Positions 42,508 to 51,070 are shown, counted from the first letter of the stretch. The stretch is DNA of 64,000 nucleotides from CADEEX01 sp964577955 (GCA_964577955.1 CAZOAZ010000028.1:1-64000), one strand, 5' to 3'. Numbers and translations: made by a program. Notes: a model not told the origin generated them from the letters alone.

Positions 42508-44238
42508 CTAACCCTGAATCGGCGTTTCGACGACGAAGCGCTTCAGGAAGCCGCCGCCGCAGTCGGCCTCGACTTCCTGACGGGCCACGAGCGTCGCGGC
42601 ATTGCCGCGAATCACATAACCCACCTCGAACGAACCCGGGACGACGGCGTAGCGCTCGGGCATCTGTCCGCCGATGGCCCACGACCGCATCCGGTCCTGC
42701 CACCGCGCGGCGAGCAGCCGTTCCGGATCGATCGTGTGGCGATCCGGCTCGGTCGGCGTCGGCGTGCTTCTCGACGGATCGACCGGCGGCGCGGCGAGGC
42801 CCGGCGACACCCGTGCAATCGTCCGGCTGCGATCCACGATCGCGGTGACGTTCTGATCGTTGTCGAGCGTCACCGACACCTTGCCCTCGCCCGGGCCGAT
42901 CACCGGGACACCGTCGATGAGCTGCGTGAACTGCACGACGGTTTCACACAGTCGCGGCGTGCCGATGCTGCCGCTGCCCTGAGTCGAGCCGGCGCAGTCG
43001 TACTTGTGGAGCACGCGATCGAAGGTGATCTCGTTGCGATCCAGGCCGAACTGCCGGATCGCGTCCTGCGCCCGGCGGATTGCCGTGCCGAGCGGCAATT
43101 CATTCCGGCTTTCGAGGTTGGGCGGCGCGATCTGCGCCTCGTAGGTCCCGTTCCGATCGATCGCCAGAGAACGATCGCCGTTGGCGACGACGATGATCCC
43201 GAGCGGATTGGCGGTGACTTCGCCCGGGATGGTGATGCCGATCGGGATCCGGTTCGCGATCGTGCGGACGGACCGGGCGCTGACTGGTTCGAGCGCGAGC
43301 TGCGCGGCCGCGATTCGCGCCGGCACGCGCTGATTGAGCGCCCGCGCACCAAGCGCCGAGGCGGCGGCGTAGTACCAGCGCCAGTGCCAGTAGTTGCGGC
43401 TGACGGCGCCCCAATCGAAGAAGCGCTCGTTGTAGAGCCGATTCTGCGCTTCCGCGGCGGTCGCTCCGCACGCCGTGACCGACGGCGCCTGATGCGTCGA
43501 GACGTCGTACCAGCTCATATCGAGAAACGCCTGGCTGAATGACTTGTTGCGGTTCCACTGCTTCCAGAAGTCCGATCCGTAGTTGCCGGCATCAATGCTC
43601 GTCGTCTCGTAGCCGAAGAGCATGCGGAAGCCGAGATTCGCGCCATTCCAGGTGCGGATCGGATTGTGGCCGCCAAGCACACGCAGCGAGAAGCAGGTCG
43701 ACCAGAAGAGATACCGCGCCTGTTCGTTGCCAAGTTTCATCTGCGACGACATCGCGTTGGTGCCGAGGCCGCCCCAGTTCGCGCCCATCGCGGCGTAGAA
43801 CACCCCGTTCCCGTCCATCGCGCCGTGCCCGGAGTGGTAGGCGGCCATCACGGCGTCGAGCCCGTAGGTGTCCTGCCAGTTGTCGTACTGCTCGTAGTAC
43901 GCCCACGGGGCGACGCCGGCGTCCCGGTACCAGAAGTTGGCGGCCTGGAACTGTTGGACGTAGTTCAGCCAACCCTGCGCGTCTTCGTGCGTGTAGCTCA
44001 GATCGCTGGCCGCGGCGAACTTCTCGACGCTGAAGGCGCCGTAGTAGTCGGTGGTGACGGCGCCAATCGCGTCGGCTTTGGCGGCGGCAATCGGGTTGCC
44101 GGATTCCGTGTCGAGCGCAATCCGCAGCCGCTCGGCCGCGGCAGGCTTCGGCGCGGTCGTCGCGGTCGCGGTTGCCGCCTGCGCGGAGGCGTCGGCGTAG
44201 CTTCTGACCATCGCTTCGGAAATGTCCTGTGGACTCAT
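42508..44238 (-). CDS. Caspase-fold (clan CD-like, DUF6345-like) protein
   Basis: 576 residues, no signal peptide. Residues ~60-240 look like a DUF6345-like domain. YHSGHGAMDG holds His138-Gly and LFWSTCFSLR holds Cys182, the His/Cys dyad arrangement of clan CD proteases (caspases, gingipains). The C-terminal ~300 residues contain an extended region with VTAIVDRSRTIARVS and a cysteine-bearing end (EVEADCGGGFLK). AGGAGAA precedes the ATG at 44238; the upstream frame is rejected. It stands between the papain and inhibitor genes. Activity is inferred, not shown. Confidence 0.75.
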   Translation of the reverse strand: MSPQDISEAMVRSYADASAQAATATATTAPKPAAAERLRIALDTESGNPIAAAKADAIGAVTTDYYGAFSVEKFAAASDLSYTHEDAQGWLNYVQQFQAANFWYRDAGVAPWAYYEQYDNWQDTYGLDAVMAAYHSGHGAMDGNGVFYAAMGANWGGLGTNAMSSQMKLGNEQARYLFWSTCFSLRVLGGHNPIRTWNGANLGFRMLFGYETTSIDAGNYGSDFWKQWNRNKSFSQAFLDMSWYDVSTHQAPSVTACGATAAEAQNRLYNERFFDWGAVSRNYWHWRWYYAAASALGARALNQRVPARIAAAQLALEPVSARSVRTIANRIPIGITIPGEVTANPLGIIVVANGDRSLAIDRNGTYEAQIAPPNLESRNELPLGTAIRRAQDAIRQFGLDRNEITFDRVLHKYDCAGSTQGSGSIGTPRLCETVVQFTQLIDGVPVIGPGEGKVSVTLDNDQNVTAIVDRSRTIARVSPGLAAPPVDPSRSTPTPTEPDRHTIDPERLLAARWQDRMRSWAIGGQMPERYAVVPGSFEVGYVIRGNAATLVARQEVEADCGGGFLKRFVVETPIQG

Positions 44239-44250
44239 GTGATTTCTCCT

Positions 44251-44275
44251 GTGGGGACAGGCTTCAGCCTGTCCG
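44251..44275. repeat. REP-like palindrome, family A
   Basis: GGGGACAGGCTTCAGCCTGT then CCG, between the papain and caspase-fold genes. Confidence 0.8.
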
Positions 44276-44282
44276 ACACGCG

Positions 44283-45380
44283 TCAGTACTTCTTCGCGCC
44301 CACGAGCTTGTCGAGTTTCTCGCCGGTGTAGAACGCGCGGACCGACTCGGCTTCGAACAGCGTGCCGCCGAGCCCGTTGAGTTCTTGCTCGGTGACCTCC
44401 TGGTACCGCCATTTGCCTTTGACGAAGGCCCAGATCAGGTTCTTGTTCGACTTGAACGCATGCTCGGCAAACACGGCTTCGGCCCAGTCGTCGCCGGTGT
44501 CGACTTCGTCGTCAGTGCCGTCGAGGAGCGTGCCGGCGACCTTGCGGACGCCGAACATCGCGAACTGCGTGTCGATGTCGGCCTCGCCATACGCGATCCG
44601 GAAATAGCCGTTCTCGCCGAAGTCCGGGCCCCAGCTGTTCTTGCAGATCCAGCACTGCTCGGCCTCGCTGTAGCCGACGCAGGAAATCGCGTGATACCCG
44701 GCGAGATCGCCGGTGACATGGCGGTACACGCCGCCCTGGTAGTAGAAGAAGTCGCGGTAGACCGCCATGCACGCGATCATCGGTCCGACGGTGTCGAGGA
44801 ACTCCTTGCGCGCATTCGGCTCGATGATCTCTTCGTACTGGACGACCTCGAGCAGACGGTCGGGCCGCTCGCCGCAGGTCTGGCAATCCATGTCGTGGTC
44901 CTGATACGGGAAGCAGGACTCTTCGCCGACGCCTTTGGTCTTGGCGTACTCGAGCGCATCGGCGGGCCACCAGCCTTCGGCGCATTTCTTCCCCGCGCCG
45001 CAAAAGAAGAGGTCGGCTTCCGAGAGATCGATCGCGAGCTCCGCGGTTCGCTGCTGAATCCGCGCCTGTGCTTCGAGCGTCGCCACCGTCGCAAACGCGA
45101 CGCAGGATCCGCAGTTGCCCTGATCGCGGATCGGCGTGGTCCACTGCTTGCCGTCGGCATTCCGCCAGTCGCGCGCCGGCGCAAACGAAAACGTCCGCGT
45201 CCGCGCGAGCTGGAGAGCGGTTTCAATGCGGCGGCGGTCCTCGTCGCGAACGATGACGCCGAGCCGGCGGTCCTGTTCGGCTTCGCTCAAGCCGGACATC
45301 GTGGTGGTGCCGGCCCGCCACGTGGCCGCGGAGGAAGAGGCTATCTGTGATTGCAGTTGACGCAGATTCAGCTTCGCCAT
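44283..45380 (-). CDS. Papain-family (C1) cysteine protease
   Basis: 365 residues without a signal peptide, so probably cytosolic. The catalytic set is Gln87 (RDQGNCGSC), Cys93, His230 (AGYHAISCVGY) and Asn248 (KNSWGPDFGENGYF). The Trp usually after the catalytic Cys is Val here. An N-terminal ~65 residues could be a propeptide, while the C-terminal ~85 residues after VRKVAG are an unfamiliar extension. AGGAG precedes the ATG by eight bases. It leads a minus-strand cassette: papain, caspase-fold protein, chagasin-like inhibitor. An AraC regulator lies just upstream. Confidence 0.92.
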   Translation of the reverse strand: MAKLNLRQLQSQIASSSAATWRAGTTTMSGLSEAEQDRRLGVIVRDEDRRRIETALQLARTRTFSFAPARDWRNADGKQWTTPIRDQGNCGSCVAFATVATLEAQARIQQRTAELAIDLSEADLFFCGAGKKCAEGWWPADALEYAKTKGVGEESCFPYQDHDMDCQTCGERPDRLLEVVQYEEIIEPNARKEFLDTVGPMIACMAVYRDFFYYQGGVYRHVTGDLAGYHAISCVGYSEAEQCWICKNSWGPDFGENGYFRIAYGEADIDTQFAMFGVRKVAGTLLDGTDDEVDTGDDWAEAVFAEHAFKSNKNLIWAFVKGKWRYQEVTEQELNGLGGTLFEAESVRAFYTGEKLDKLVGAKKY

Positions 45381-45444
45381 GAGTTGAGCTCCTTCACGCG
45401 CAGTGAACGGCGCGGATGCGGAATCGAGAAGGAAGCCACTACAT

Positions 45445-45501
45445 CACAACGTGCGTGGCGATGCGATTGACAGTTTGAGCGATTGATCAACAGAACGTGC
45501 G
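45445..45501. promoter_or_regulatory. Direct repeats upstream of the papain gene, candidate AraC sites
   Basis: CACAACGTGCG (45445-45455) and CAGAACGTGCG (45491-45501) match at ten of eleven positions in the same orientation, 46 bases apart. They lie 65 and 111 bases upstream of the papain start, in the gap after the AraC-type gene. Direct repeats are the usual site form for AraC proteins. The link to this AraC is inference. Confidence 0.5.
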
Positions 45502-45518
45502 CGACGTGGGGGTCCGGA

Positions 45519-46118
45519 CTACACGCGATCGCTGCGTCGCGCGCGCCAGGTCGTCGGCGTGACGCCGAAGGTCTGCTTGAACTGGCGGTCGAATTCCGTG
45601 GCGTGAGCGAAGCCGAGCTCGCCGGCGATCTCCTTGATCGTGAGGACGTCCGCGTCGAGCAGCGCCACGGCGCGCTCCATGCGCAGCGCGCGCACGAGAT
45701 CGCGAAAGCTCATGCCGACGTGGCGCCTCAGGAGCCGGCTGAAATGCCAGCGTGACATGCGCACGAAGTCCGCGACGTCGCTGAGCGAGAGCGTCGAGCG
45801 CGGGCAGTGGGTGCGGATGTAGGCAAGCGCGCGATCGAGACGCGAATCGCTGGATCGGTGCAGCACGTTGATCTGCAGCGCCTGGATCATCCAGGCCGGG
45901 AGGATCGACGTGTCGGCGGGCCGCTCGTTCTGTGCCGGCCGCAGCAGATCGGGAAGTGTTTCAGGGCTGGCGCTGCGCAGCGCGCCGGCGAAGTGTTCGA
46001 GATCGCGCGCCAGCTGTTCGATGGCGTCGATGTCGTCGTCGCTCACCGGCGCAGCGCGACGGAGACCGCGCTGGCGCTCCAGCGGCTGCGCATCTGCAGC
46101 TGAGCTCTGACGAAGCAT
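45519..46118 (-). CDS. AraC-family transcriptional regulator
   Basis: 199 residues. The C-terminal two helix-turn-helix motifs are plain: LSLSDVADFVRMSRWHFSRLLRR and LTIKEIAGELGFAHATEFDRQFKQ, ending FGVTPTTWR. The N-terminal ~95 residues are an unfamiliar effector region. The ATG at 46118 is chosen. It is encoded on the same strand, 138 bases upstream of the papain cassette, which it most likely regulates. Confidence 0.9.
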   Translation of the reverse strand: MLRQSSAADAQPLERQRGLRRAAPVSDDDIDAIEQLARDLEHFAGALRSASPETLPDLLRPAQNERPADTSILPAWMIQALQINVLHRSSDSRLDRALAYIRTHCPRSTLSLSDVADFVRMSRWHFSRLLRRHVGMSFRDLVRALRMERAVALLDADVLTIKEIAGELGFAHATEFDRQFKQTFGVTPTTWRARRSDRV

Positions 46119-46201
46119 CGGGGTCCCGTTTCGATGTGAGCGTTGACGGTAGCGCGAAGTCCGATCGCGATCAACGAGGAACGAACCGCGACCGAACAAA
46201 A

Positions 46202-46261
46202 AAGTGCGAAGTGCGAGGGTGCGAAGTGCGAAGTGCGGAGGAGGTGTGACGTGCGAAGTGC
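46202..46261. repeat. GTGCGAA word array
   Basis: About seven GTGCGAA(G) words run head to tail (AAGTGCGAAGTGCGAGGGTG and so on). It lies between the AraC gene and a very small gene. Confidence 0.75.
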
Positions 46262-46431
46262 TAGAAGTCGGCGTCGCTCAGTTCGAAGTGCGATAGCCAG
46301 CTCAGGAGATTCTTCATCGGCTGTCCGACGAACTGTTCAACGAGCGGCGGCGCCGAGACGATGATGCCGGTTGAGCTGTCGACGAGAATCCCGATCGTGA
46401 GGCCCGAACAGCGGATCCAGTGTGCCGTCAC
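46261..46431 (-). CDS. Very small protein, GTG start
   Basis: 56 residues beginning with GTG: TAHWIRCSGLTIGILVDSS and then TGIIVSAPPLVEQFVGQPMK. Its GTG overlaps the TGA of the upstream small gene (GTGA), so it should be translated by coupling. No family is recognised. The end abuts the GTGCGAA array. This could be a pair of genes making a small complex. Confidence 0.5.
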   Translation of the reverse strand: MTAHWIRCSGLTIGILVDSSTGIIVSAPPLVEQFVGQPMKNLLSWLSHFELSDADF

Positions 46432-46607
46432 TCGGTCTGACCCTCCGCGAGGCTCGCGACCATCTCGCCCGACTGCCAGTCGAACGACACGACGACGATG
46501 CCCTGCCCGGTCTGAATCCGCCAGACCTTCAGATGAATCCGGTGCGTCACTTTGACGCCAGGCACCGGTTCGAGCGGCTGCATCCACGCCGGAGACGGTT
46601 TGAACAT
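46428..46607 (-). CDS. Very small protein
   Basis: 59 residues from an ATG with GGGAG eight bases upstream: MFKPSPAWMQPLEPVPGVKV, then HRIHLKVWRIQTGQGIVVVS. Beta-rich, no signal peptide. Its stop overlaps the GTG of the 56-residue gene by four bases. No family is recognised; a longer frame begins at a TTG 15 bases upstream. Confidence 0.55.
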   Translation of the reverse strand: MFKPSPAWMQPLEPVPGVKVTHRIHLKVWRIQTGQGIVVVSFDWQSGEMVASLAEGQTE

Positions 46608-46767
46608 CGAACTCCCGTTCAAAGGATGAGGATTTACAAGAATGATACCGGCTGGGATCGATTAGCTCAACTGCAGAATGTGACGGAATTCCGTGAGGCG
46701 GGAAGGAGGAGCGACTAACTTTCGGCAGGGCTCGTGTCGGTCAACCGACCGGGGTCAGCCTGGAGTC

Positions 46768-46840
46768 TGGCACCGACCTGGCACCGACCTGGCACCGACC
46801 TGGCACCGACCTGGCACCGACCTGGCACCGACCTGGCACC
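46768..46840. repeat. Tandem TGGCACCGACC array
   Basis: Six exact 11-base units plus a 7-base partial unit abut the stop codon of the secreted-protein gene at 46841. The region 46608-46767 upstream holds no gene that I can see. Confidence 0.9.
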
Positions 46841-47797
46841 TTACTTCTGGCGTTCTGAAAAGCGGGCGCCGCGAAGGATGAGCTCCATCGAGTGGTTGGC
46901 TTCGTGGCAGGACCACTCGAACATGCGATCGTCGTCGCTCCGCGACATCGCGCTCATCGCGGTAAACGGACGGACGAACGTCTCGGGATCCTCGATCGTG
47001 AACTGATACTGGAGCGTGTTGGCATCGCCGAGGCGGAAGCGCTCGACGATGTGCAGCCTGGTTCCCGAGCCGCGGAACGTCGTCTTGTCGCTGAAGTTCG
47101 TGGTGTCGACGACCAGCGTATCGCCCTCCCACCGGCCGATCGAGTCGCCCTTCCACTGCTGCATCTGCGGCGGCAGGTGCGCCTGACGGTTGAGCGGGAT
47201 GATTCGCGCATCGTGAATCATCTCGCTGTGAATCATCACGTAGTCGCGCGTCTGTACGATCTGGACGGTGTTGTTGTAGTACGCCGGCAGCATCGGCGGA
47301 CCCGCGGTGTTGCCAATCATCAGGCAGCGTTCGGCGTTGGTGAAGTTCTCCGGGTTCTCGGCGTAGCGGCCGCGGGTTTGCGCCGCGCGCGCCGAGTTGC
47401 GCTCCTGGCCGGCCGGTGTCAGCGCCGGCACGCGTCCGTCCGCGGGATCGGTGATGAGCGAGGTCCGCATGTCCGGAAGCACACGCCCAGGCTCGTAGGT
47501 GTCGATATCCGAAGCCACTTCGAGCTCGAAGGAGTCGCCGTTGGCGGCTGCCGCCGTGCGCTCAATCTGATAGCGGCTTTCGTAGTCGCGAGCCTCCGCC
47601 TCGGTGAAGAACGCCTTGTTCAGGAAATCCCGCGTGCGCTCGAGCGGCGTGGCAGTGTTGTTCACCCACGTGCCCTGGAGATCGGGGTGACCGTCGGGTG
47701 TGCGGTGCCGCGTCTGGGCCCGGACATCCGGCATGAACGAGAGCAGGAGCACGAGCGCCGAAGTGGACGTTGCCGGGTGCCGAATCCATCTCGTCAT
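46841..47797 (-). CDS. Secreted protein of an Acidobacteriota-type family, unknown function
   Basis: 318 residues with a signal peptide (ATSTSALVLLLSFMPDVRA). TPDGHPDLQGTWVNNTATPL at the start of the mature part is the hallmark of a family very common in acidobacterial genomes. DAFR-like SIGRWEGDTLVVDTTNFSDK also belongs to it. The protein is beta-rich; activity unknown. A tandem 11-base repeat follows its stop. Confidence 0.85.
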   Translation of the reverse strand: MTRWIRHPATSTSALVLLLSFMPDVRAQTRHRTPDGHPDLQGTWVNNTATPLERTRDFLNKAFFTEAEARDYESRYQIERTAAAANGDSFELEVASDIDTYEPGRVLPDMRTSLITDPADGRVPALTPAGQERNSARAAQTRGRYAENPENFTNAERCLMIGNTAGPPMLPAYYNNTVQIVQTRDYVMIHSEMIHDARIIPLNRQAHLPPQMQQWKGDSIGRWEGDTLVVDTTNFSDKTTFRGSGTRLHIVERFRLGDANTLQYQFTIEDPETFVRPFTAMSAMSRSDDDRMFEWSCHEANHSMELILRGARFSERQK

Positions 47798-47837
47798 GTT
47801 CCACCAAGATTACACCCGGAGGCCGGCCGTCCCCCCG

Positions 47838-47870
47838 CAGTCCCTAGCCCCTAGTCCCCAGTCCCCAGTG
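47838..47870. repeat. CCCCAGT/CCCTAG word array
   Basis: CCCTAGCCCCTAGTCCCCAG then TCCCCAGTGC, a short run of related words in the divergent gap before the ADOP permease. Confidence 0.65.
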
Positions 47871-47888
47871 CATTGTCACTGACAACCT

Positions 47889-50609
47889 TTGACGGCAGCC
47901 CGTCATCTAAGGCGCGGGATGACAACCCTTCGGCCTCCGCCAAGGCTACGGCGGACAAGCCGCGTGCTGCAGTTTGCCGGACTCGCGTGGCTTAGACCGT
48001 CCGCACTTGACGCTGACTTCGTCCGCGAGATCCGTTGCCACATTGGTGAGCAGGCCGAGGCGAACGAACAGCGCGGGATGTCCGCGCCGGCGGCGCTACG
48101 CGCGGCCCGATTGTCGGTGGGATCGGTCACCGCGCTTTGCGAGGAGGCGAGAGACATGCGGCCAGGCGAGTGGACGCGGCAGTTCCTGCGGGATGTCCGG
48201 TACGGCGGGCGGCAGTTGCGCCGGACGCCCGCGTTCGCGTGCAGCGCAATCCTGGTGCTCGCGCTCGGCATCGGCGCGACGGCGGCGATCTTTGCGCTCG
48301 TCGACGCGACGCTCCTGCGGCCGCTGCCGTACCGCGAACCCGAACGCCTGGTGAAACTCTTTCAACGCTCGCCGCGCGCAGGGCGCGTCGCCGTCACGAT
48401 GGCGGACATGAGCGACTGGATCGACCAGACGCGTTCGTTTGCCGGACTGGCGGGAATCGGCGGCGCCGGCTTCACGACGCTCGCGAGCGACGGCGGTGCG
48501 CCCGAAGTGGCGGCGACGCAGGCGGTCTCCCAATCGTTCTTCGATCTCGTCGGCGTTGTCCCGGTGGCTGGCCGCACCTTCAAGGACAGCGACCCTGGCG
48601 ATGCGCGGGTCATCGTGATCGGCGAGCGGCTCTGGCGGACCTACTTCGCCGCCGATCCGGCCGCGATCGGCCGGCCGGTGAGCCTCGCCGGTGGTCCGCC
48701 GCTGACGATTGTCGGCGTCGTGCCGGCGTCGTTCATGATGCTCAATCGCGCCGACATCTGGACGCTGCTGCCGCGCGCGCTGACTCAAGGCGAACAGGCG
48801 CGCCGCGTGCACTTCCTCGATGTGATCGGGCGTTTGAAACCTGGCGTGACGATCGAGCAGTCGCGCAGCGATCTCCAGATCGTGGCCGATCGACTCAGCC
48901 AGAGCCATCCGGTCACCAACGCCGGGTGGGGCGTGACGATCGAACCGCTGCAGCGCGCGCTCGTCGGCGACGACTTGCGCCGCACCGCGCTCGTGCTGCT
49001 GGCCGGCGTCCTCTTTCTTCTCCTCATGGCATGCGCGAATGTCGCCAATCTGGTGCTTGCGAAGAGCCTCGCGCGGGTGCGGGAGATCGGTGTCCGCGCC
49101 GCGCTCGGGAGCACGCGGCCGCGCCTGGTTCGTCAGCTGGCCACGGAAAGCCTGTTGCTTGCCGGCCTGGGCGGCGCCGCCGGCCTCGCGCTGGCGTGGA
49201 TGACTCTACGGATCGCGCCGTCACTGATTCCTGCCGGCACGCTGCCGACGGGCATCGCGCCGATGCTCGACTGGCGTGTGCTGCTGTTCACGCTCGTCGT
49301 GACGGGTGCGGCCGCGGTGTTCGCCGGACTGATTCCGTCCTGGCAGGTCGCGCGGCTGCCGCTCGTGGCGTCGCTCGGCGCCGGCAGCCGGACCGTAGCC
49401 GCCGGAGGCGGTCGCCTTCGGACGGCGCTCATCCTCGTGCAAATCGCCGCGGCGCTCATTCTGACTGTCGGCGGCGCGCTCTTCGTGCGCACGGTCGCGG
49501 CGTTCGGCCGGGCGGAGAACGGATTCACCCCTGACCATGTCACGACGCTGACCGTCGGCCTGCCGTTCGTCAGATACGGCGAAGCCGCGCGGATGCGGAG
49601 GTTCTTCGCGTCGGTGGTCGAGGAGACCCGCCGGCTGCCCGGCGTCCAGTCCGCAGGTCTCCTGTCCGGCGACCTGCCGCTCGAAGGCAACTCACGCAGC
49701 CAGCTGTTCGAAGTCGTCGGCGCGCCGACCATCGATCCTTCGCATCAGCCCGTGGCGCATTTTCAGTTCGTCGATCCGGGATACTTCGACACGCTCGGCA
49801 TCACGCTGGCGCGCGGCCGCGACTTCGGAGCCAGCGACACCGAGACCGGCGCGCCCGTCTGTATCGTGAACGAAGCCTTCGCACGGCAGTACCTTCAGGG
49901 AATCGATCCACTGACCGCGCGCCTGGTCGTTCGCTCACTCACCGCCCGCGTGTCCGACTCGGTGGCCGTCACGCGCGATGTCGTCGGCGTCATCCGCCAG
50001 GTCACCCTCCGCGCCGGCGAGCGCGACGGCGTTCCCGAGATCTACGTGCCGTTCGCGCAGAATCCGTGGCCGACCGGCACGATCGTCGTGCGCACCGCGA
50101 ACGACGCGACGCCCGTCACGAAGGCCATTCGCGAGATCGTCGCCCGGCAGGATGCCACGCTGGCGATTACCCAGGTGCGGACGATGGATGAGATTGGCGC
50201 GGCGGCGACCGCGTCACCGCGGCTGCGCGCGCAGCTGGTCGCGACCTTTGCGGTGAGCGCACTGCTGATCGCCGGCGTCGGACTCTATGCCGTCCTGAGC
50301 TTCCTGGCGCGGCAGCGCTCGAGCGAGTTCAGCGTCCGGATGGCGCTCGGCGCTACGCCCGTGAACGTGCTGAGCCTGGTCCTTGCGCACGGCCTCAAGC
50401 TGGGCGTCGCTGGTCTCGTGATCGGTGTGGCGGTTGCCGCGGTCGCAGTGCGGTTCGTGTCCGCGCTGCTCTTTGGCATTGCGGCGCTCGACCCGGTCGC
50501 TTTCGCCGTCTCGGCGGCGATGCTGCTGACGATTCTGCTCGTGGCCAGCACGGTGCCGGCCGTGAGCGCAATCCGCGCCAATCCGGCCGCCGTTCTCAAG
50601 CGCGACTAG
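47889..50609 (+). CDS. ADOP-type ABC transporter permease (FtsX-like)
   Basis: 906 residues. An N-terminal regulatory-type domain of the ADOP family (ADFVREIRCHIGEQAEANEQ) precedes two FtsX/MacB-like halves. Each half has an extracytoplasmic loop and transmembrane bundles: FACSAILVLALGIGATAAIF near 115, and a second set from ~670. LLLMACANVANLVLAKSLAR and SEFSVRMALGATP are family motifs. Such permeases pair with an ATPase encoded elsewhere and export or extract peptides and lipids. A family D REP-like sequence is embedded near its start, so the real start may be downstream of 47889 (for example ATG 47919). Confidence 0.9.
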   Translation: MTAARHLRRGMTTLRPPPRLRRTSRVLQFAGLAWLRPSALDADFVREIRCHIGEQAEANEQRGMSAPAALRAARLSVGSVTALCEEARDMRPGEWTRQFLRDVRYGGRQLRRTPAFACSAILVLALGIGATAAIFALVDATLLRPLPYREPERLVKLFQRSPRAGRVAVTMADMSDWIDQTRSFAGLAGIGGAGFTTLASDGGAPEVAATQAVSQSFFDLVGVVPVAGRTFKDSDPGDARVIVIGERLWRTYFAADPAAIGRPVSLAGGPPLTIVGVVPASFMMLNRADIWTLLPRALTQGEQARRVHFLDVIGRLKPGVTIEQSRSDLQIVADRLSQSHPVTNAGWGVTIEPLQRALVGDDLRRTALVLLAGVLFLLLMACANVANLVLAKSLARVREIGVRAALGSTRPRLVRQLATESLLLAGLGGAAGLALAWMTLRIAPSLIPAGTLPTGIAPMLDWRVLLFTLVVTGAAAVFAGLIPSWQVARLPLVASLGAGSRTVAAGGGRLRTALILVQIAAALILTVGGALFVRTVAAFGRAENGFTPDHVTTLTVGLPFVRYGEAARMRRFFASVVEETRRLPGVQSAGLLSGDLPLEGNSRSQLFEVVGAPTIDPSHQPVAHFQFVDPGYFDTLGITLARGRDFGASDTETGAPVCIVNEAFARQYLQGIDPLTARLVVRSLTARVSDSVAVTRDVVGVIRQVTLRAGERDGVPEIYVPFAQNPWPTGTIVVRTANDATPVTKAIREIVARQDATLAITQVRTMDEIGAAATASPRLRAQLVATFAVSALLIAGVGLYAVLSFLARQRSSEFSVRMALGATPVNVLSLVLAHGLKLGVAGLVIGVAVAAVAVRFVSALLFGIAALDPVAFAVSAAMLLTILLVASTVPAVSAIRANPAAVLKRD
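47937..47961. repeat. REP-like repeat, family D, inside the permease gene start
   Basis: CTCCGCCAAGGCTACGGCGG, the reverse complement of the family D core at 10329-10354. It encodes part of the N-terminal residues (RPPPRLRRTSR). Confidence 0.7.
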
Positions 50610-50616
50610 TTCACCG

Positions 50617-50643
50617 CGGTAGGGACAGGCTTTAGCCTCTCCG
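50617..50643. repeat. REP-like palindrome, family A
   Basis: CGGTAGGGACAGGCTTTAGC then CTCTCCG, after the permease gene. Confidence 0.78.
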
Positions 50644-50652
50644 TCCTGCGGT

Positions 50653-51000
50653 GTGCACACGACTGCCTGCGAGCACAATCATCGGTACGCTGGGATTAAC
50701 GTGCGGCCGGTTTTGGCCGACTGCACAGATGTGGCACTGAAGGAAACCGCCAGCGACGAGGTCTACGAGATCACGACGCTCGACGCCGAAATCCCCTCAG
50801 AGTGGAGCAGCGCGGGGATCTACACGCTCGAAGCGCCCGTCCGCTGTCCCCACTGCCGCGACGCGATTCGGACGCTGAGAGCCATTCGACTGGTCCGGAC
50901 GCAAGTCGCCTTCACCTCGACCCTGCCGCGCAGCGGCCGCGTGCTCATCTGCCCGCAGTGCGAGCGAATCCTCTCCGCTGAGCTCGCCGGACTGATCTGA
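50653..51000 (+). CDS. Zinc-ribbon protein
   Basis: 115 residues with two CxxC pairs (VRCPHCRDAI and LICPQCERILSA) that should form a zinc ribbon. No membrane segment, no signal peptide. No family is recognised. The frame begins at GTG 50653; a GTG at 50701 is an alternative and would shorten it by 16 residues. It follows the permease and a REP. Confidence 0.6.
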   Translation: MHTTACEHNHRYAGINVRPVLADCTDVALKETASDEVYEITTLDAEIPSEWSSAGIYTLEAPVRCPHCRDAIRTLRAIRLVRTQVAFTSTLPRSGRVLICPQCERILSAELAGLI

Positions 51001-51011
51001 CCGCTCGCTCA

Positions 51012-51070
51012 AAATTGCAGATTGCACACTGCAAAGTTCAAACTTGCATTGCAATTTGCACTGTGCAATG
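51012..51070. repeat. TTGCA word hairpin, copy 1
   Basis: AAATTGCAGATTGCACACTG faces GCATTGCAATTTGCACTGTG. It is AT-rich and sits in the convergent gap between the zinc-ribbon and BlaR1-like genes. A relative lies at 58400-58477. Confidence 0.8.

Noticed and set aside
46768..46840. Possible small CRISPR or iteron array
   Set aside because: Units are contiguous 11-mers with no spacers, there is no cas gene, no replication gene and no AT-rich stretch.
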